From: Marinifilum breve
Lineage (GTDB): Bacteria > Bacteroidota > Bacteroidia > Bacteroidales > Marinifilaceae
NCBI RefSeq assembly: GCF_003202155.1
Contig: NZ_QFLI01000004.1
Span: 124,001 to 188,000 of the forward strand
Reading direction: 5' to 3'
DNA: 64,000 nucleotides
Below the pieces are notes generated by a model. The model saw only the letters and a list, made by a program, of their open reading frames with translations, was not told the origin of the DNA and did not search any database. Positions 8,891 through 18,120 of this stretch are shown piece by piece; position 1 is the stretch's first letter; each line of letters starts with the position of its first letter. A program made the translations under genes and the position numbers.

Positions 8891-10549
8891 CTATAATGGC
8901 AATGGATTAAATCCTGTAGAAATTAGTACTACAACTACAATCATTACCATTAAATAATATACAAATGCAGGAATTGCGTTACGTCTGATAATTGTACCTT
9001 CTGCACCTATACATCCTACCGTAGCACAAACTGCCACAACATTGTTTACACAAATCATGTTACCCAAGGCAGCACCAATAGTCTGAACTGCTACAATTAG
9101 TACCTGAGGAATTCCCAGAATAGTAGCTGTTTCAAATTGTAGGGAAGCAAACAACAAATTGGACACAGTCGCTGAACCCGACATAAAAGAACCTAATACC
9201 CCTACAATTGGTGAAATAACCGGATACGCATTACCTGATAAATCAGCAATGGCAGTTGCCATGGTAGTTAGCATACTATCTAAACCTGCTCCGTTTGTAC
9301 CTGATTTTAACATTAATTGAACCATTGCAACACCCGCTAGTAAGGCTATAGCAGCACCACTCAATTGCTTGAAAGTAGTTTTCCAGGATGTTACAATTTG
9401 TTCTTTATTCATTCCGTGCATTACATTTGTAATTAATGCAACCAATATGAATGGAATGGTACCTGGAAGATAAGCCCACTTTAATACGTAGGTTAATCCT
9501 TCAATACCCAATACGTTTGATAAAGTAATTGTTTGCGCTGCTAACCACCCTTTTAATCCAAGAGATGGAATACGAGTCACAACCAAAATAATAGCAATAA
9601 GTACATATGGCATCCATGCTTTTACCAAGCCCATTTTAGCCTCACCGGTATCACCACCATTGTCATTCGATTTCCAACTTGCTTCCCACTCTGATTTTGG
9701 AGGGAAATCCCATGTTTTCTTAGGAACTAAGAATCCACGTTTCGCTGCAAACACAACAATACCTAATCCGATAAATGCTCCCAGTAGAGATGGTAGATCA
9801 GGACCTAAAGTTGATGCAATTAATACGTAAGGAATACCAAATGCTAAACCTGCAAAAATTGCAAAAGGAGCTGCAGCCAAAGCTGGTTTAATAGATCTTT
9901 CCTTACCAAAAAATTTGGTCATAATAGCAATACCCAAAAGAGGAATAAAAATACCAACCAAAGCATTAGGGATAGCAATCCACTTTGTTAAGGCCAATTT
10001 AAACACCTCAGGGTTAGCAGCTACATCGGCAAGATTTTGTTCCAGAGTAACCATAGCACCACCACTAATTGGAGTACCAACCGCACCATAAGGAACAGGA
10101 ACCGAGTTAAAAATAAGAGCAACCATGGCAGCGGCCAAAGGCGGGAATCCTAAACCTACCAAAAGCGGTCCCGCCAAAGCAGCTGGAGTACCAAAACCGG
10201 CAGCACCTTCGATAAAAGCACCGAACATGAAACCGATAATAATTGCTTGTATACGTCTATCGTTTGTGATACCATTAAAACCATTGTTGATCGTGGTCAT
10301 AGCACCCGACAGTTTCATGGTATTCAAAATTAAAATCGCTCCGAAAATAATGATTAGAATATCGAAAGCTTTTAGGAAGCCAAATACCGAATATCCAAGA
10401 ATGTGGTGAATATCAATTTTCCATACTCCAAACGCCACTGCTATTGCCACTAGTAAAGATAGCGGCAAAGCCTTCTTGGCTCCCCAGTTAAAGCCAACCA
10501 TTAACACAATGGTTAAAAGAATTGGCGAAAAAGCTAATAATGCATTCAT
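8891..10549 (-). CDS. lctP: Lactate permease (LctP/LldP family)
   Basis: This 552-residue polytopic inner-membrane protein has about a dozen hydrophobic helices. It carries the family-typical stretches [18 protein letters not shown] and [10 protein letters not shown], which mark the lactate permease (LctP/LldP) transporters that import lactate, and sometimes glycolate, with protons. Its length equals the usual 530-560. It lies downstream of the lut genes but behind a strong terminator at 10621-10656, so it probably has its own promoter; I found only a weak -7 candidate. It is separated from the downstream Dld-like gene by the 137-bp inverted-repeat element. No missing parts. Confidence 0.93.
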   Translation of the reverse strand: MNALLAFSPILLTIVLMVGFNWGAKKALPLSLLVAIAVAFGVWKIDIHHILGYSVFGFLKAFDILIIIFGAILILNTMKLSGAMTTINNGFNGITNDRRIQAIIIGFMFGAFIEGAAGFGTPAALAGPLLVGLGFPPLAAAMVALIFNSVPVPYGAVGTPISGGAMVTLEQNLADVAANPEVFKLALTKWIAIPNALVGIFIPLLGIAIMTKFFGKERSIKPALAAAPFAIFAGLAFGIPYVLIASTLGPDLPSLLGAFIGLGIVVFAAKRGFLVPKKTWDFPPKSEWEASWKSNDNGGDTGEAKMGLVKAWMPYVLIAIILVVTRIPSLGLKGWLAAQTITLSNVLGIEGLTYVLKWAYLPGTIPFILVALITNVMHGMNKEQIVTSWKTTFKQLSGAAIALLAGVAMVQLMLKSGTNGAGLDSMLTTMATAIADLSGNAYPVISPIVGVLGSFMSGSATVSNLLFASLQFETATILGIPQVLIVAVQTIGAALGNMICVNNVVAVCATVGCIGAEGTIIRRNAIPAFVYYLMVMIVVVVLISTGFNPLPL

Positions 10550-10620
10550 AATAAAATAATTTAGGTTTTAGTTTGCCTTGACAAGAAATTTCCAGTAAAC
10601 CTATTTTAGCATTTGATTAA

Positions 10621-10656
10621 AAAAAGGGCCTGCCCTTGGCAGGCTCCTTTTAAAAC
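10621..10656 (-). terminator. Intrinsic terminator between the lut genes and lctP
   Basis: On the minus strand GGAGCCTGCC pairs with GGCAGGCCC across a 3-base loop and is followed by seven T residues. It ends the lutC-lutBA transcript before lctP. Confidence 0.85.
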
Positions 10657-10710
10657 TCAATAGTTATGTCACTAACTGCTAACAAAGGTGTTATAAAAAC
10701 GATAATCTTT

Positions 10711-10911
10711 TCAAAGACGTTGATTTGTACTAGATTTATTATCTGTAGCAAATGGGTTAGATTTACTATAGTTTTTTAGTATTGAATTGCTATTTCGAAG
10801 CGGATCTCCTACAATTGTAGTATTGTGCATTAGCATATCAAGAGCCACTAACTTTTGTTTTAAGTCTTTCAAACTCTCTTCAAGATGTATTCTATTGCTT
10901 TTTAAATCCAT
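10711..10911 (-). CDS. Small hypothetical protein of the lut operon
   Basis: This 66-residue ORF begins 19 bases after the lutB-lutA stop and ends 55 bases before the strong terminator, so it would be the last gene of the lut transcript. The first about 30 residues (HLEESLKDLKQKLVALDML) look like an amphipathic helix, and the rest is Asn/Ser-rich and probably disordered. There is no signal peptide, cysteine or recognisable domain. The upstream sequence has no clear Shine-Dalgarno. I do not recognise it. Its position is the main reason to believe it is a gene. Confidence 0.45.
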   Translation of the reverse strand: MDLKSNRIHLEESLKDLKQKLVALDMLMHNTTIVGDPLRNSNSILKNYSKSNPFATDNKSSTNQRL

Positions 10912-10930
10912 AATTCGAATATTTTAACAT

Positions 10931-13075
10931 TTAAACAATTTCCAGGTAGTTCTCGATAAACTCTGTTAAGTGAAGTACTTTTACAGGTACTTTCTTGTGC
11001 ATCAAGCCACCGTTAATTTGCATCACACAACCCGGACAATCGGTAACCAATAGTTCAGCTTGGCTAGCCTGAATGTTCTCAATTTTCTTATCTAAAATAC
11101 CATTGGAAATGCGTGCAAAATCAAGAGAATAAGTACCACCAAATCCACAACACACATTGCTATCGGTAAGTGGAACAAATTGTTTTCCTATTAAATTTGA
11201 AAGGAATGATTCCGCTGAATAATCTAGTGAGCGAGAATCGTGACAAGGAGTGTGATAAGTCACTTTCATGTTTCCTTTCACTTTGAACTTGATGTTATTT
11301 TCCTCCAGGAACTTACCAATTGGAGTTACCATATCGCCTAACATCGAAGCTTTCTTATATCTATTTGGGTCTTCTTTTGTAAAATCTAAAAACTCATGCT
11401 TAATGGCGCCACCACAAGTAGGACATAACACTAACAATGCTTCGTAATCCTTAGGTCCTTGTAGGTTATCAAGCGTATTAAAAATCATGGTTTTGGCATT
11501 ATCAGGATCGCCCGAAGCGATTGCAGGAATACCACAGCATGCTGCTTTTTTAGGAATATCAACCTGAATACCGCTCTTCTGCAATAGTTTTACCATGGCC
11601 AATCCCATTTCAGGATAGAAATACTCTACCGCACAACCTGGGTAAAAGAATACTTTTCGATCTGAAGTAAATTGATCGTAACCATCTTTGTAGAATCGCT
11701 TGCTAAAAGTTTTAGAAGCCAATGCCGGGAATTTTCTGAAGTCCATTTCCTTCGGTAACATTGGAACTGTACCAATAATTTTTTCATCATTGGTTTTGCA
11801 AGTCTTTGTTAATGGAAATTGGAAATTTGCCCCCATCGAAAGAACAGATTTCATTCTATCCGGCTTCGCTACCAAGTTCTTAAATACTTTCTTCTTCACA
11901 GGATTGATTCCATACTTCTTCCCTACTACCAATTTCAAATCAGAAATTAAGGTTTGCAAATCGATACCCGATGGACAGTTGAAAGAACAAGCTCTACAAC
12001 CAATACACATTTTCAGAATATCTTTTGCTGCTTCGTCGCCCTGGTAAAGAGCCGTTAAAATCAATCCAATAGAACCGATGTAACGATCGCCGTAAACATG
12101 ACCACCTACCATTTCGTAAGCCGGACAAATGTTGGCACAACTACCACAACGTACACACTTTAATGCTTCTTTAAATTTTGGATGCTCGAAAAATGCCAAA
12201 CGTCCGTTGTCTAAGAATACATAGTGAGTTTCCTTAATACCTTCTTCGTTTTTATAGGATGGAGTACGTCCTTTAATCCATGTTGTATATGAGGTAATGG
12301 TTTGTCCGGTTGCACTCTTTGGCAATACACGTACAATATCCAATGCCTGGTTAAAATCATCACACAATTTTTCGTAACCAACCAATACAATGTGTACCGG
12401 AGGAACAGTTGATGACAAACGAGCGTTACCCTCGTTGGTAACCAAACCAATGGTTCCTGTACTAGCTACAGCAACATTAGCTCCAGTCATACCAACTCCT
12501 GATTTGAAATAAGAATCGCGCAAGAAACGACGTGCGATTTCAACCATTGCCTTAATGTCATCCGGATCAACTTCTTCGCCTGTGTAATCGGCAAAGATTT
12601 TAGCCACTTGCTGGCGAGTTTTGTGAATGGCAGGCATTACCATATGCGAAGGATGCTCGTTGGCCAACTGTAGAATCCACTCTCCCAAATCGGTCTCGAT
12701 TGGTTGCAACCCTTCTTTTTCCAAATGATGGTTCAATAGAATCTCTTCCGAAGTCATCGATTTTGACTTCACCATGTATTTGGCATTGTGTTTTTTCATT
12801 ACATCAGCAATGTATTTACAAGCGTCCTCACCGGTTTTTGCCTGAAATACCTTACAACCATGTTTCTCTACATTTTCGCGAAACTGGTTGAATTGCTGCA
12901 TTACTTTATTTAAATCTCTGTCCTTTAAATCGTGAACACGAGTTCTTAACGATTCAAAATCCAGTCCTTTATATGCATTTTCCTTTGATGCCTTATAAGC
13001 AGTAGCAAAGTTTTTAAGGTTTTTGTACAAAACCTCATCTTTCAATTTCTCGTTTATCTGATCGTGTATTTTCAT
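10931..13075 (-). CDS. Fused LutB-LutA lactate utilization iron-sulfur protein
   Basis: The 714-residue protein combines what is normally two proteins. Residues about 60-300 are a LUD domain as in LutB, followed by two ferredoxin-type motifs (CVRCGSCANICP near 308, CIGCRACSFNCP near 360). The C-terminal third carries two CCG cysteine-rich motifs as in LutA (KAACCGIP near 512, NVCCGFGGTYS near 645). LutABC oxidises L-lactate to pyruvate in the cytoplasm with electron transfer through Fe-S clusters. LutB of about 475 residues plus LutA of about 240 equals this length, so this is a clean fusion. It starts 9 bases after lutC and is likely co-transcribed from the sigma-54-like promoter at 13619. 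Confidence 0.88.
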   Translation of the reverse strand: MKIHDQINEKLKDEVLYKNLKNFATAYKASKENAYKGLDFESLRTRVHDLKDRDLNKVMQQFNQFRENVEKHGCKVFQAKTGEDACKYIADVMKKHNAKYMVKSKSMTSEEILLNHHLEKEGLQPIETDLGEWILQLANEHPSHMVMPAIHKTRQQVAKIFADYTGEEVDPDDIKAMVEIARRFLRDSYFKSGVGMTGANVAVASTGTIGLVTNEGNARLSSTVPPVHIVLVGYEKLCDDFNQALDIVRVLPKSATGQTITSYTTWIKGRTPSYKNEEGIKETHYVFLDNGRLAFFEHPKFKEALKCVRCGSCANICPAYEMVGGHVYGDRYIGSIGLILTALYQGDEAAKDILKMCIGCRACSFNCPSGIDLQTLISDLKLVVGKKYGINPVKKKVFKNLVAKPDRMKSVLSMGANFQFPLTKTCKTNDEKIIGTVPMLPKEMDFRKFPALASKTFSKRFYKDGYDQFTSDRKVFFYPGCAVEYFYPEMGLAMVKLLQKSGIQVDIPKKAACCGIPAIASGDPDNAKTMIFNTLDNLQGPKDYEALLVLCPTCGGAIKHEFLDFTKEDPNRYKKASMLGDMVTPIGKFLEENNIKFKVKGNMKVTYHTPCHDSRSLDYSAESFLSNLIGKQFVPLTDSNVCCGFGGTYSLDFARISNGILDKKIENIQASQAELLVTDCPGCVMQINGGLMHKKVPVKVLHLTEFIENYLEIV

Positions 13076-13084
13076 AGCTGCTTC

Positions 13085-13558
13085 TTATAAATCATTCAAA
13101 ATATAAACTGTCATTTCCTTTGGTCCGTGTACTCCCACTGTTAGTACTCGCTCAATATCGGCTGTTCTACTCGCTCCGGTAATGAATGCAACATATCCGC
13201 CCATATCTGTTGTTCTTTCTTCCAAAAAATCGGCAACATGATTTAAAGTGCTTACCAATTTACTAAGTGGCATAACCACCAAAAGTTTTTCAGCAAGACA
13301 AGTAGCCAGTCTTTTATTTTCTTCGCAACTATCAACTACAACTGTTCCGGTTTCTGCTATACCATAATCAACTTCTACCAGTGCAGTTCCAATTCCTTCT
13401 TCACCAGCTCTAATGTCTTTTTTAAGATTAAAACTTGGTACATCAACGTAGTCAAATCTCTCCTTCTTAAGTATCATTGAAAATTCGTCGTTCGATAGAA
13501 CTAAATTCTCACTACCTACTAGCTCTGACTTTTCTATAAATCTTTCTAAATCATTCAT
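13085..13558 (-). CDS. lutC: LutC/YkgG-family LUD-domain protein
   Basis: This 157-residue protein has the LUD-domain core typical of LutC: a short N-terminal helix, the VDYGIAETGTVVVDS segment, and HGPKEMTVYIL near the C-terminus. It is shorter than many LutC proteins (200 or more residues), mainly at the N-terminus, but begins with a good ATG and ends 9 bases before the LutB-LutA fusion. LutC is one of the three components needed for L-lactate oxidation and lies first in this operon. A second LUD protein of similar size is encoded at 29733-30248; both have sigma-54-type promoters and related palindromes upstream. Confidence 0.85.
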   Translation of the reverse strand: MNDLERFIEKSELVGSENLVLSNDEFSMILKKERFDYVDVPSFNLKKDIRAGEEGIGTALVEVDYGIAETGTVVVDSCEENKRLATCLAEKLLVVMPLSKLVSTLNHVADFLEERTTDMGGYVAFITGASRTADIERVLTVGVHGPKEMTVYILNDL

Positions 13559-13618
13559 CGGATTAAGTTATTGTTTGAATAAATCGTTAGGTTCGAATTA
13601 TTGTTGTCAACTCTCTAA

Positions 13619-13633
13619 CCAAGCCTGATGCCA
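13619..13633 (-). promoter_or_regulatory. Probable sigma-54 (-24/-12) promoter of the lut operon
   Basis: On the minus strand TGGCATCAGGCTTGG has the -24 TGGCA and -12 TTG elements at correct spacing, with the final GC replaced by GG, about 60 bases before the lutC ATG. It is the best such match in this gap. The imperfect -12 keeps confidence moderate. Confidence 0.5.
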
Positions 13634-13745
13634 AAAAAATCAACACAAGACTATTCAGAATCATTCAAAATATTTATAGTTGATTTCCTGCTATTTAGGA
13701 GATTTAAAAGGTTTGCAAAAGACTCATTTCAATCGATTTCGAAAG

Positions 13746-13813
13746 TGTGCAATATTGAACAGCAAGTCTTTGTAAGCTGTGCCGTTTTGAACAGCTGTGC
13801 AATTATGCACAGC
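13746..13813. promoter_or_regulatory. Three palindromic enhancer-like operators upstream of lutC
   Basis: Imperfect palindromes occur at 13746-13761 (TGTGCAATATTGAACA), 13776-13795 (centre CCGTTTTG between GCTGT and ACAGC) and 13794-13813 (core TGTGCAATTATGCACA). They lie about 115-190 bases upstream of the -24/-12 element, where NtrC-type activators usually bind. Related palindromes precede the second LUD gene at 30397-30464. Confidence 0.6.
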
Positions 13814-14077
13814 AATCTACACCTCATTTTAAAAAGTGAGCAAAAGTGACAGAATGGATAAATTCCAAAGAGAACATCTCAACTAATTAAAGAGTAAAAA
13901 GTCTTATTTTATTTATCAGTATTCGAATACTCAGTAAAATGGGGTGCTTTACAATTTTTAACAGAAAATTTTTTAAGAACCTTTTTGCACATTAACATAT
14001 ATTTCATAAATTCAAATGTCGAAAAAATGATTTTTAATACTAACCGGTCGTATTATTCGGCCATAAAACCCAAAAAA

Positions 14078-14821
14078 ATGACAGATACAACTACAACCAA
14101 AAGCATGGAAGAATTGGTAATGGAAATTCCTGTTGAGCAAGTTGTGAAACCAACTATTCCGGTAGATGTTGCCATTCAGGAGGCAAATAAATTGCACGCA
14201 TACGCAAGTCAAGACAAAGAGGCGTTAATTGCAAAAGGCCTTACTGAAGAAATGATTACTGATATTGGTGTAAGATCAAGGTTTTTATTGGCGAAGCAAA
14301 ACATCTGGGTTGCTGTTTACCAATCCTCTCTTTCTAACACAAAGGAATGGAGCAAGAAGATTGAGGAAGGCAGACTTTTACAACGCGAATTGCAACACGA
14401 TTTCCAGTTTGCGCTTAGAAAGAATGCCAAAGCATTACAAGTTTTACAAATTACTTTAGATGGAAATCGTGATTCGGATACCATAGTAGATTTAGGTAGT
14501 TACCCTAAAATTGCCAAGCAATATCCAGAAGAGCTTGAAGATATAAAATTTGATCAAAACAAATTGGTAAGAGCTTCAGCCCTTGCTGAAGAACTAATGG
14601 TTCTGCAAGAAAAAGCAGATGGAGTACAGAACAGTTCGGAAAGACCTGAAAAGGATATGCGCGACAGGGCTTACACTTACTTGAAACAATTGGTTGATGA
14701 AATTAGAGCTTACGGTAAGTATGCATTTTGGAACGATGAAGAAAAACAAAGAAGGTATGCGAGTGAGTACGCAAGACAAAAAAACGAGCGAAATAAAAAA
14801 GAAGAAGAAACTGAAAACTAG
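14078..14821 (+). CDS. Hypothetical helical cytoplasmic protein preceding a phased repeat array
   Basis: The frame opens at 13985, but the ATG at 14078 (MTDTTTTKSMEEL) after an A-rich stretch is the likelier start, giving 247 residues. The sequence is almost entirely predicted helix, rich in Lys and Glu, with no signal peptide or cysteine pairs and a very charged C-terminal tail (QKNERNKKEEETEN). I do not recognise a named domain. In composition and helical layout it resembles the N-terminal part of the protein at 55902-56831, which also neighbours a tandem array of about 20-bp units, but I could not align them. The 3' untranslated region carries nine phased copies of GCTACAG before the terminator at 15088. 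Confidence 0.7.
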   Translation: MTDTTTTKSMEELVMEIPVEQVVKPTIPVDVAIQEANKLHAYASQDKEALIAKGLTEEMITDIGVRSRFLLAKQNIWVAVYQSSLSNTKEWSKKIEEGRLLQRELQHDFQFALRKNAKALQVLQITLDGNRDSDTIVDLGSYPKIAKQYPEELEDIKFDQNKLVRASALAEELMVLQEKADGVQNSSERPEKDMRDRAYTYLKQLVDEIRAYGKYAFWNDEEKQRRYASEYARQKNERNKKEEETEN

Positions 14822-14851
14822 CTGAACACCCTAAATCTGTTAGGCTGTTTT

Positions 14852-15035
14852 GCTACAGGAGGATAATTTTGGCTACAGGCTAGTACATTTCGCTACAGAA
14901 GGGTATTTTAGGCTACAGACATATAAAATTTGGCTACAGGAGCTCTTTTTTCGCTACAGAAGTACTCTATTTGACTACAGGCGTATAAAATTCACTACAG
15001 AAGTATTGAATCCTGCTACAGACTAGTATTTTACC
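14852..15035. repeat. Nine-copy phased tandem repeat with GCTACAG core (20-21 bp period)
   Basis: The heptamer GCTACAG (ACTACAG in two copies) starts at 14852, 14872, 14892, 14912, 14933, 14953, 14974, 14994 and 15015. Steps are exactly 20 or 21 bases, close to two helical turns. Between heptamers the bases vary but often read AGTAT followed by TTTT. The array lies between the stop codon at 14821 and the terminator at 15088, so it probably forms the 3' untranslated region of the preceding gene. Confidence 0.85.
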
Positions 15036-15087
15036 CCATGAGAGGCCTGGCTTCTCATTAGCACTCTATAAATAACTAACGGTCGAA

Positions 15088-15117
15088 ACATCCCACGCTT
15101 TGGTGTGGGGTGTTTTT
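15088..15117 (+). terminator. Terminator after the GCTACAG array
   Basis: ACATCCCACGC pairs with GTGTGGGGTGT around TTTG and is followed by TTTTT. It implies that the array is transcribed with the gene at 14078-14821. Confidence 0.75.
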
Positions 15118-15160
15118 AATGGTAAAAAATTTTACTGGTCCTTTATAAAGAAATATCAAA

Positions 15161-16501
15161 ATGATTATGAAAAAAATATTCTTGACATTAATTATTAGCT
15201 CATGCATGATTGGTTCAAATTTAGCACAAACATCAAAAAAAGCATGCAAATTATCGAACTCATTATATAAACTATGGGACAAAGGAAAAATTGATAAAGC
15301 CACAGAATTATCTTTAGAGTTATACAGAATTGACCCTCCAATGTTAGTTGAAAGAATCCACAATACTTTAGCTTTCCAAATTAAAAATGATCCTAACCAA
15401 TATCGATTGAAATATTTTGAGAAATTATACAATGAAGACAACCAGGAAATAAATAAAATAATCGCACCAATGTATCTTTGGAGCAAAACAGTAAACACAA
15501 ATAACAAAACAGTATTAAAGTCAATTGTTAAAGAACTAAATTCACTATTAAAGGATAGTTCTAATTATAATTCTCGTGCAGAAAGGTATTATATTTTAAT
15601 ATTAAATGAGTTGGCCGAGAAAAATTCTATTGACAATAAAACAAGAGAGAACCTAATAATAAGAATAATTCAAAAACTAGAAACATATTCTTTTCTTGTT
15701 GATATCCCATCAAATAGAAAGGAATCTAAAAAACGTGCATGGCATAGGTATATATTAGCGTTCTGCTATGATTATCTCTATACCAATATAGATCACAAAG
15801 AAGAGTACCTAAAAATGGCTTCAGATTATAGCCCAGATCTTAACGATAGATTGTACGAATCTACCTATTTTTATGATGCAAATATACTAAATGAAAATGG
15901 CCCCATTCTTGAATTTAAAACTAAATATCAAAAATATATAGCCAACAATAATAGTGAAACAGAAACCTTAGATTTACTTAGTGAAATAGCTTTTAGCAAT
16001 CCTTCTGAGAATAACATTGAAGCACTTCAGGAATGCTTTGTGAAAATTAATAGTGATGGCGAATTCAAAACTTATTGGGAAAAATATGTAAATGGAAAAG
16101 GTAAAGCCGTTCCAGCTGTTACGATTAAGTTTGAAAACGAGGAATTAGATTTGACAAAAAAATCTGATGAATGGATATACATAGATGTATGGGGTACTTG
16201 GTGCAAACCATGTTGCAAAGAATTACCACAACTACAATCATTTTATTTAGCTAACCAGGACGTTTCAAATTCAAAACTTAAAATCTATACCCTCTCGTTT
16301 GGATCCAAAAATTTATCAAACTTTATGTCTAAAAATAAATATACATTTCCAGTAAGCGAAATAGATAAAAAAACGAATAATTTATTTGAAATATCAGCAT
16401 ATCCAACTAAGATTTTGATTACTCCTAGTGGCAATTATATAAAAATTCCACATGGAGTGAATTGGAAAATGTATATCGAAAATTATACACTAATGAATTA
16501 A
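15161..16501 (+). CDS. Secreted thioredoxin-fold protein with C-terminal TlpA-like domain
   Basis: The 446-residue protein starts with a signal peptide (MKKIFLTLIISSCMIGSNLAQ; the ATG at 15167 is as plausible as 15161). Residues about 25-310 are helical, TPR-like in look, without recognised motif. The C-terminal about 130 residues form a TlpA/thioredoxin domain with the active site WCKPC near residue 347 and the conserved cis-proline region SAYPTKILI. It should act in the periplasm as a thiol-disulfide reductase. Base composition is more AT-rich than the lactate genes. A second TlpA-like gene follows at 16784, separated by REP-like hairpins. Confidence 0.75.
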   Translation: MIMKKIFLTLIISSCMIGSNLAQTSKKACKLSNSLYKLWDKGKIDKATELSLELYRIDPPMLVERIHNTLAFQIKNDPNQYRLKYFEKLYNEDNQEINKIIAPMYLWSKTVNTNNKTVLKSIVKELNSLLKDSSNYNSRAERYYILILNELAEKNSIDNKTRENLIIRIIQKLETYSFLVDIPSNRKESKKRAWHRYILAFCYDYLYTNIDHKEEYLKMASDYSPDLNDRLYESTYFYDANILNENGPILEFKTKYQKYIANNNSETETLDLLSEIAFSNPSENNIEALQECFVKINSDGEFKTYWEKYVNGKGKAVPAVTIKFENEELDLTKKSDEWIYIDVWGTWCKPCCKELPQLQSFYLANQDVSNSKLKIYTLSFGSKNLSNFMSKNKYTFPVSEIDKKTNNLFEISAYPTKILITPSGNYIKIPHGVNWKMYIENYTLMN

Positions 16502-16573
16502 GATCGGATGCTAACTACAAATGTAAGGTTACGCTTAACATCATACTTAGCGTGAAGGATTTATTTAGTTATC

Positions 16574-16717
16574 AGGGCTACGCCCCTATGCTTAATTCGC
16601 AATTTAATTTCTAGGAAGATTTTAGGACTGCGTCCATTAACAAAACAGCTATGGCGCGTTAGCGCTAAAATCATAGTAGATAAAAAGCTTTGAAGCAAGC
16701 TGAGGGGCGTTAGCCCT
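16574..16717. repeat. REP-like hairpin cluster, copy group 1
   Basis: The motifs AGGGCTACGCCCCT (16574-16587), AGGACTGCGTCC (16624-16635), GGCGCGTTAGCGC (16653-16665) and AGGGGCGTTAGCCCT (16703-16717) are short palindromes in opposed pairs. They match the hairpins that flank the Y1 transposase gene at 18121. The 282-bp gap holds no ORF that I can support. Confidence 0.75.
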
Positions 16718-16783
16718 GAAATCTAATTCACATACAATAACAAAAAGAGATTTTCATAACCCTAATTTTAAAGAACTAATTAC

Positions 16784-17911
16784 ATGAAACAAATTCTATT
16801 AATTGCCTTCGTTGCACTATTAATGTCATGTCAGCATCAACGTGACACTTATCTTATAACGGGTAATCTTACAAACATTCCCGATAGTTCCATAATAAAT
16901 CTATACATTGACTATGGTGATATGGGAAAACGTATTGCTACCGATACCGTTATTAATGGATATTTCGAATTCTCGGATTCTCTGGTAAAACAACCAAGTA
17001 AGATGAACCTAAGAATGAAAGATTGGCAAAATTTTTATGGACAATGCGATCTGTGGGTTGAACATGAAAAAATTACGGTAAATGGAGACGGTAAGTATTT
17101 GGCTACATGGCAGGTTGTCAGCAATATTAAAGAACAAATTGTGTTGAATAAGTTTGTGGAGGCTACTAGAACTATGGATGCAACAATAGATAGTTTGAGT
17201 ATTGCACGAATGAAAAGCATAAATAATAGAGAAATTGCATCGGAAATGATGCATGAGATAGATTCATTATACAAGAGAAAACAAAATATTGAGTATGATC
17301 TGATCAAGGAGAATCCAAACAGTCGAACTGCTTTAAACAAATTGTACTACAAAATAAAATTCGATAAAAGCACTCCAAAAGAGGAAGTTCGAGAGATTTA
17401 CAATAGAATTGATGAAGAATATAAAAACACATTACATGCTCAGGGAATTTTAACATGCTTAGAGGATCGTAAAGCTCCTGAAATTGGGGATAAGATGATT
17501 GATTTTGTTGCTCATGATACCGATGGAAAAAATCACTCGCTAAGCGAGTACAAGGGAAAATACCTTTTACTTGATTTTTGGAGTATGGGATGTGGCCCTT
17601 GCATGATGGCCATGCCTGAAACAAAAAAATTAGATTCGCTAAATAGAGATCAACTATGCATTATTGGCCTTAATATGGCAAGTAGCGAAGAAACATGGAA
17701 AGATGTCTCTATAAAGAAAAACATTTCTTGGGTTAACCTATCGGATGGTAAATCTACTTTCTCTGGAATTTCTTCGGTATATGGCATAACAGCCTTTCCA
17801 ACCTATATTTTAATTGATCCTGATGGTAAGATTATCGACAAATGGATGGGGTACAGCAAAGGACATTTGGAGGAGAAATTGAAAAAACACATTGAAAATT
17901 TAAAGGTGTAG
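16784..17911 (+). CDS. Lipoprotein thiol-disulfide oxidoreductase (DUF4369 + TlpA-like)
   Basis: MKQILLIAFVALLMSC ends in a lipobox, with Cys16 the probable lipidation site. Residues about 22-110 resemble the DUF4369 beta domain common in Bacteroidota TlpA-like proteins. A helical linker follows, and then a thioredoxin/AhpC-TSA domain with the active site GCGPC near residue 270 and AFPTYILIDPDG carrying the cis-proline. It is expected to reduce disulfides at the periplasmic face of a membrane. It is bracketed by REP-like hairpins at 16574-16717 and 17955-18107, so its borders may have been rearranged by that element family. The 375-residue length is normal. Confidence 0.85.
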   Translation: MKQILLIAFVALLMSCQHQRDTYLITGNLTNIPDSSIINLYIDYGDMGKRIATDTVINGYFEFSDSLVKQPSKMNLRMKDWQNFYGQCDLWVEHEKITVNGDGKYLATWQVVSNIKEQIVLNKFVEATRTMDATIDSLSIARMKSINNREIASEMMHEIDSLYKRKQNIEYDLIKENPNSRTALNKLYYKIKFDKSTPKEEVREIYNRIDEEYKNTLHAQGILTCLEDRKAPEIGDKMIDFVAHDTDGKNHSLSEYKGKYLLLDFWSMGCGPCMMAMPETKKLDSLNRDQLCIIGLNMASSEETWKDVSIKKNISWVNLSDGKSTFSGISSVYGITAFPTYILIDPDGKIIDKWMGYSKGHLEEKLKKHIENLKV

Positions 17912-17954
17912 GTTCGCAACATTCTTTTGAAGGATATAAAGATATTTAGATATC

Positions 17955-18107
17955 AGGGCTACGCCCCTAAAGCACAATTCGCATTGCATATTCTACGAAG
18001 AGTGCAGGACTACGTCCCTTAACAAAACAGCTATGGGGCGTTAGCCCTAAAATCTTCGTAGCAACATCAGTTCATGTAAATAACGAAAGGGGCATAGCCC
18101 TGACATC
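17955..18107. repeat. REP-like hairpin cluster, copy group 2
   Basis: AGGGCTACGCCCCT (17955-17968), an opposed pair AGGACTACGTCCCT / GGGGCGTTAGCCCT (about 18006-18049) and AGGGGCATAGCCCT (18088-18101) precede the transposase ORF by only 19 bases. The pairs share the spacer TTAACAAAACAGCTATGG. Confidence 0.8.
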
Positions 18108-18120
18108 TAATTTATAAACC

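Noticed and set aside
13628-13849. Small plus-strand ORF upstream of lutC
   Set aside because: It runs through the -24/-12 element and the palindromic operators, so it is better explained as regulatory DNA.
14852-15035. GCTACAG array as a CRISPR
   Set aside because: Repeats are 7 bases with 13-14-base intervals and no cas genes are present.
15076-15507. Minus-strand frame of 143 codons opposite the first TlpA-like gene
   Set aside because: It overlaps the signal peptide region of a convincing gene and has no own features.
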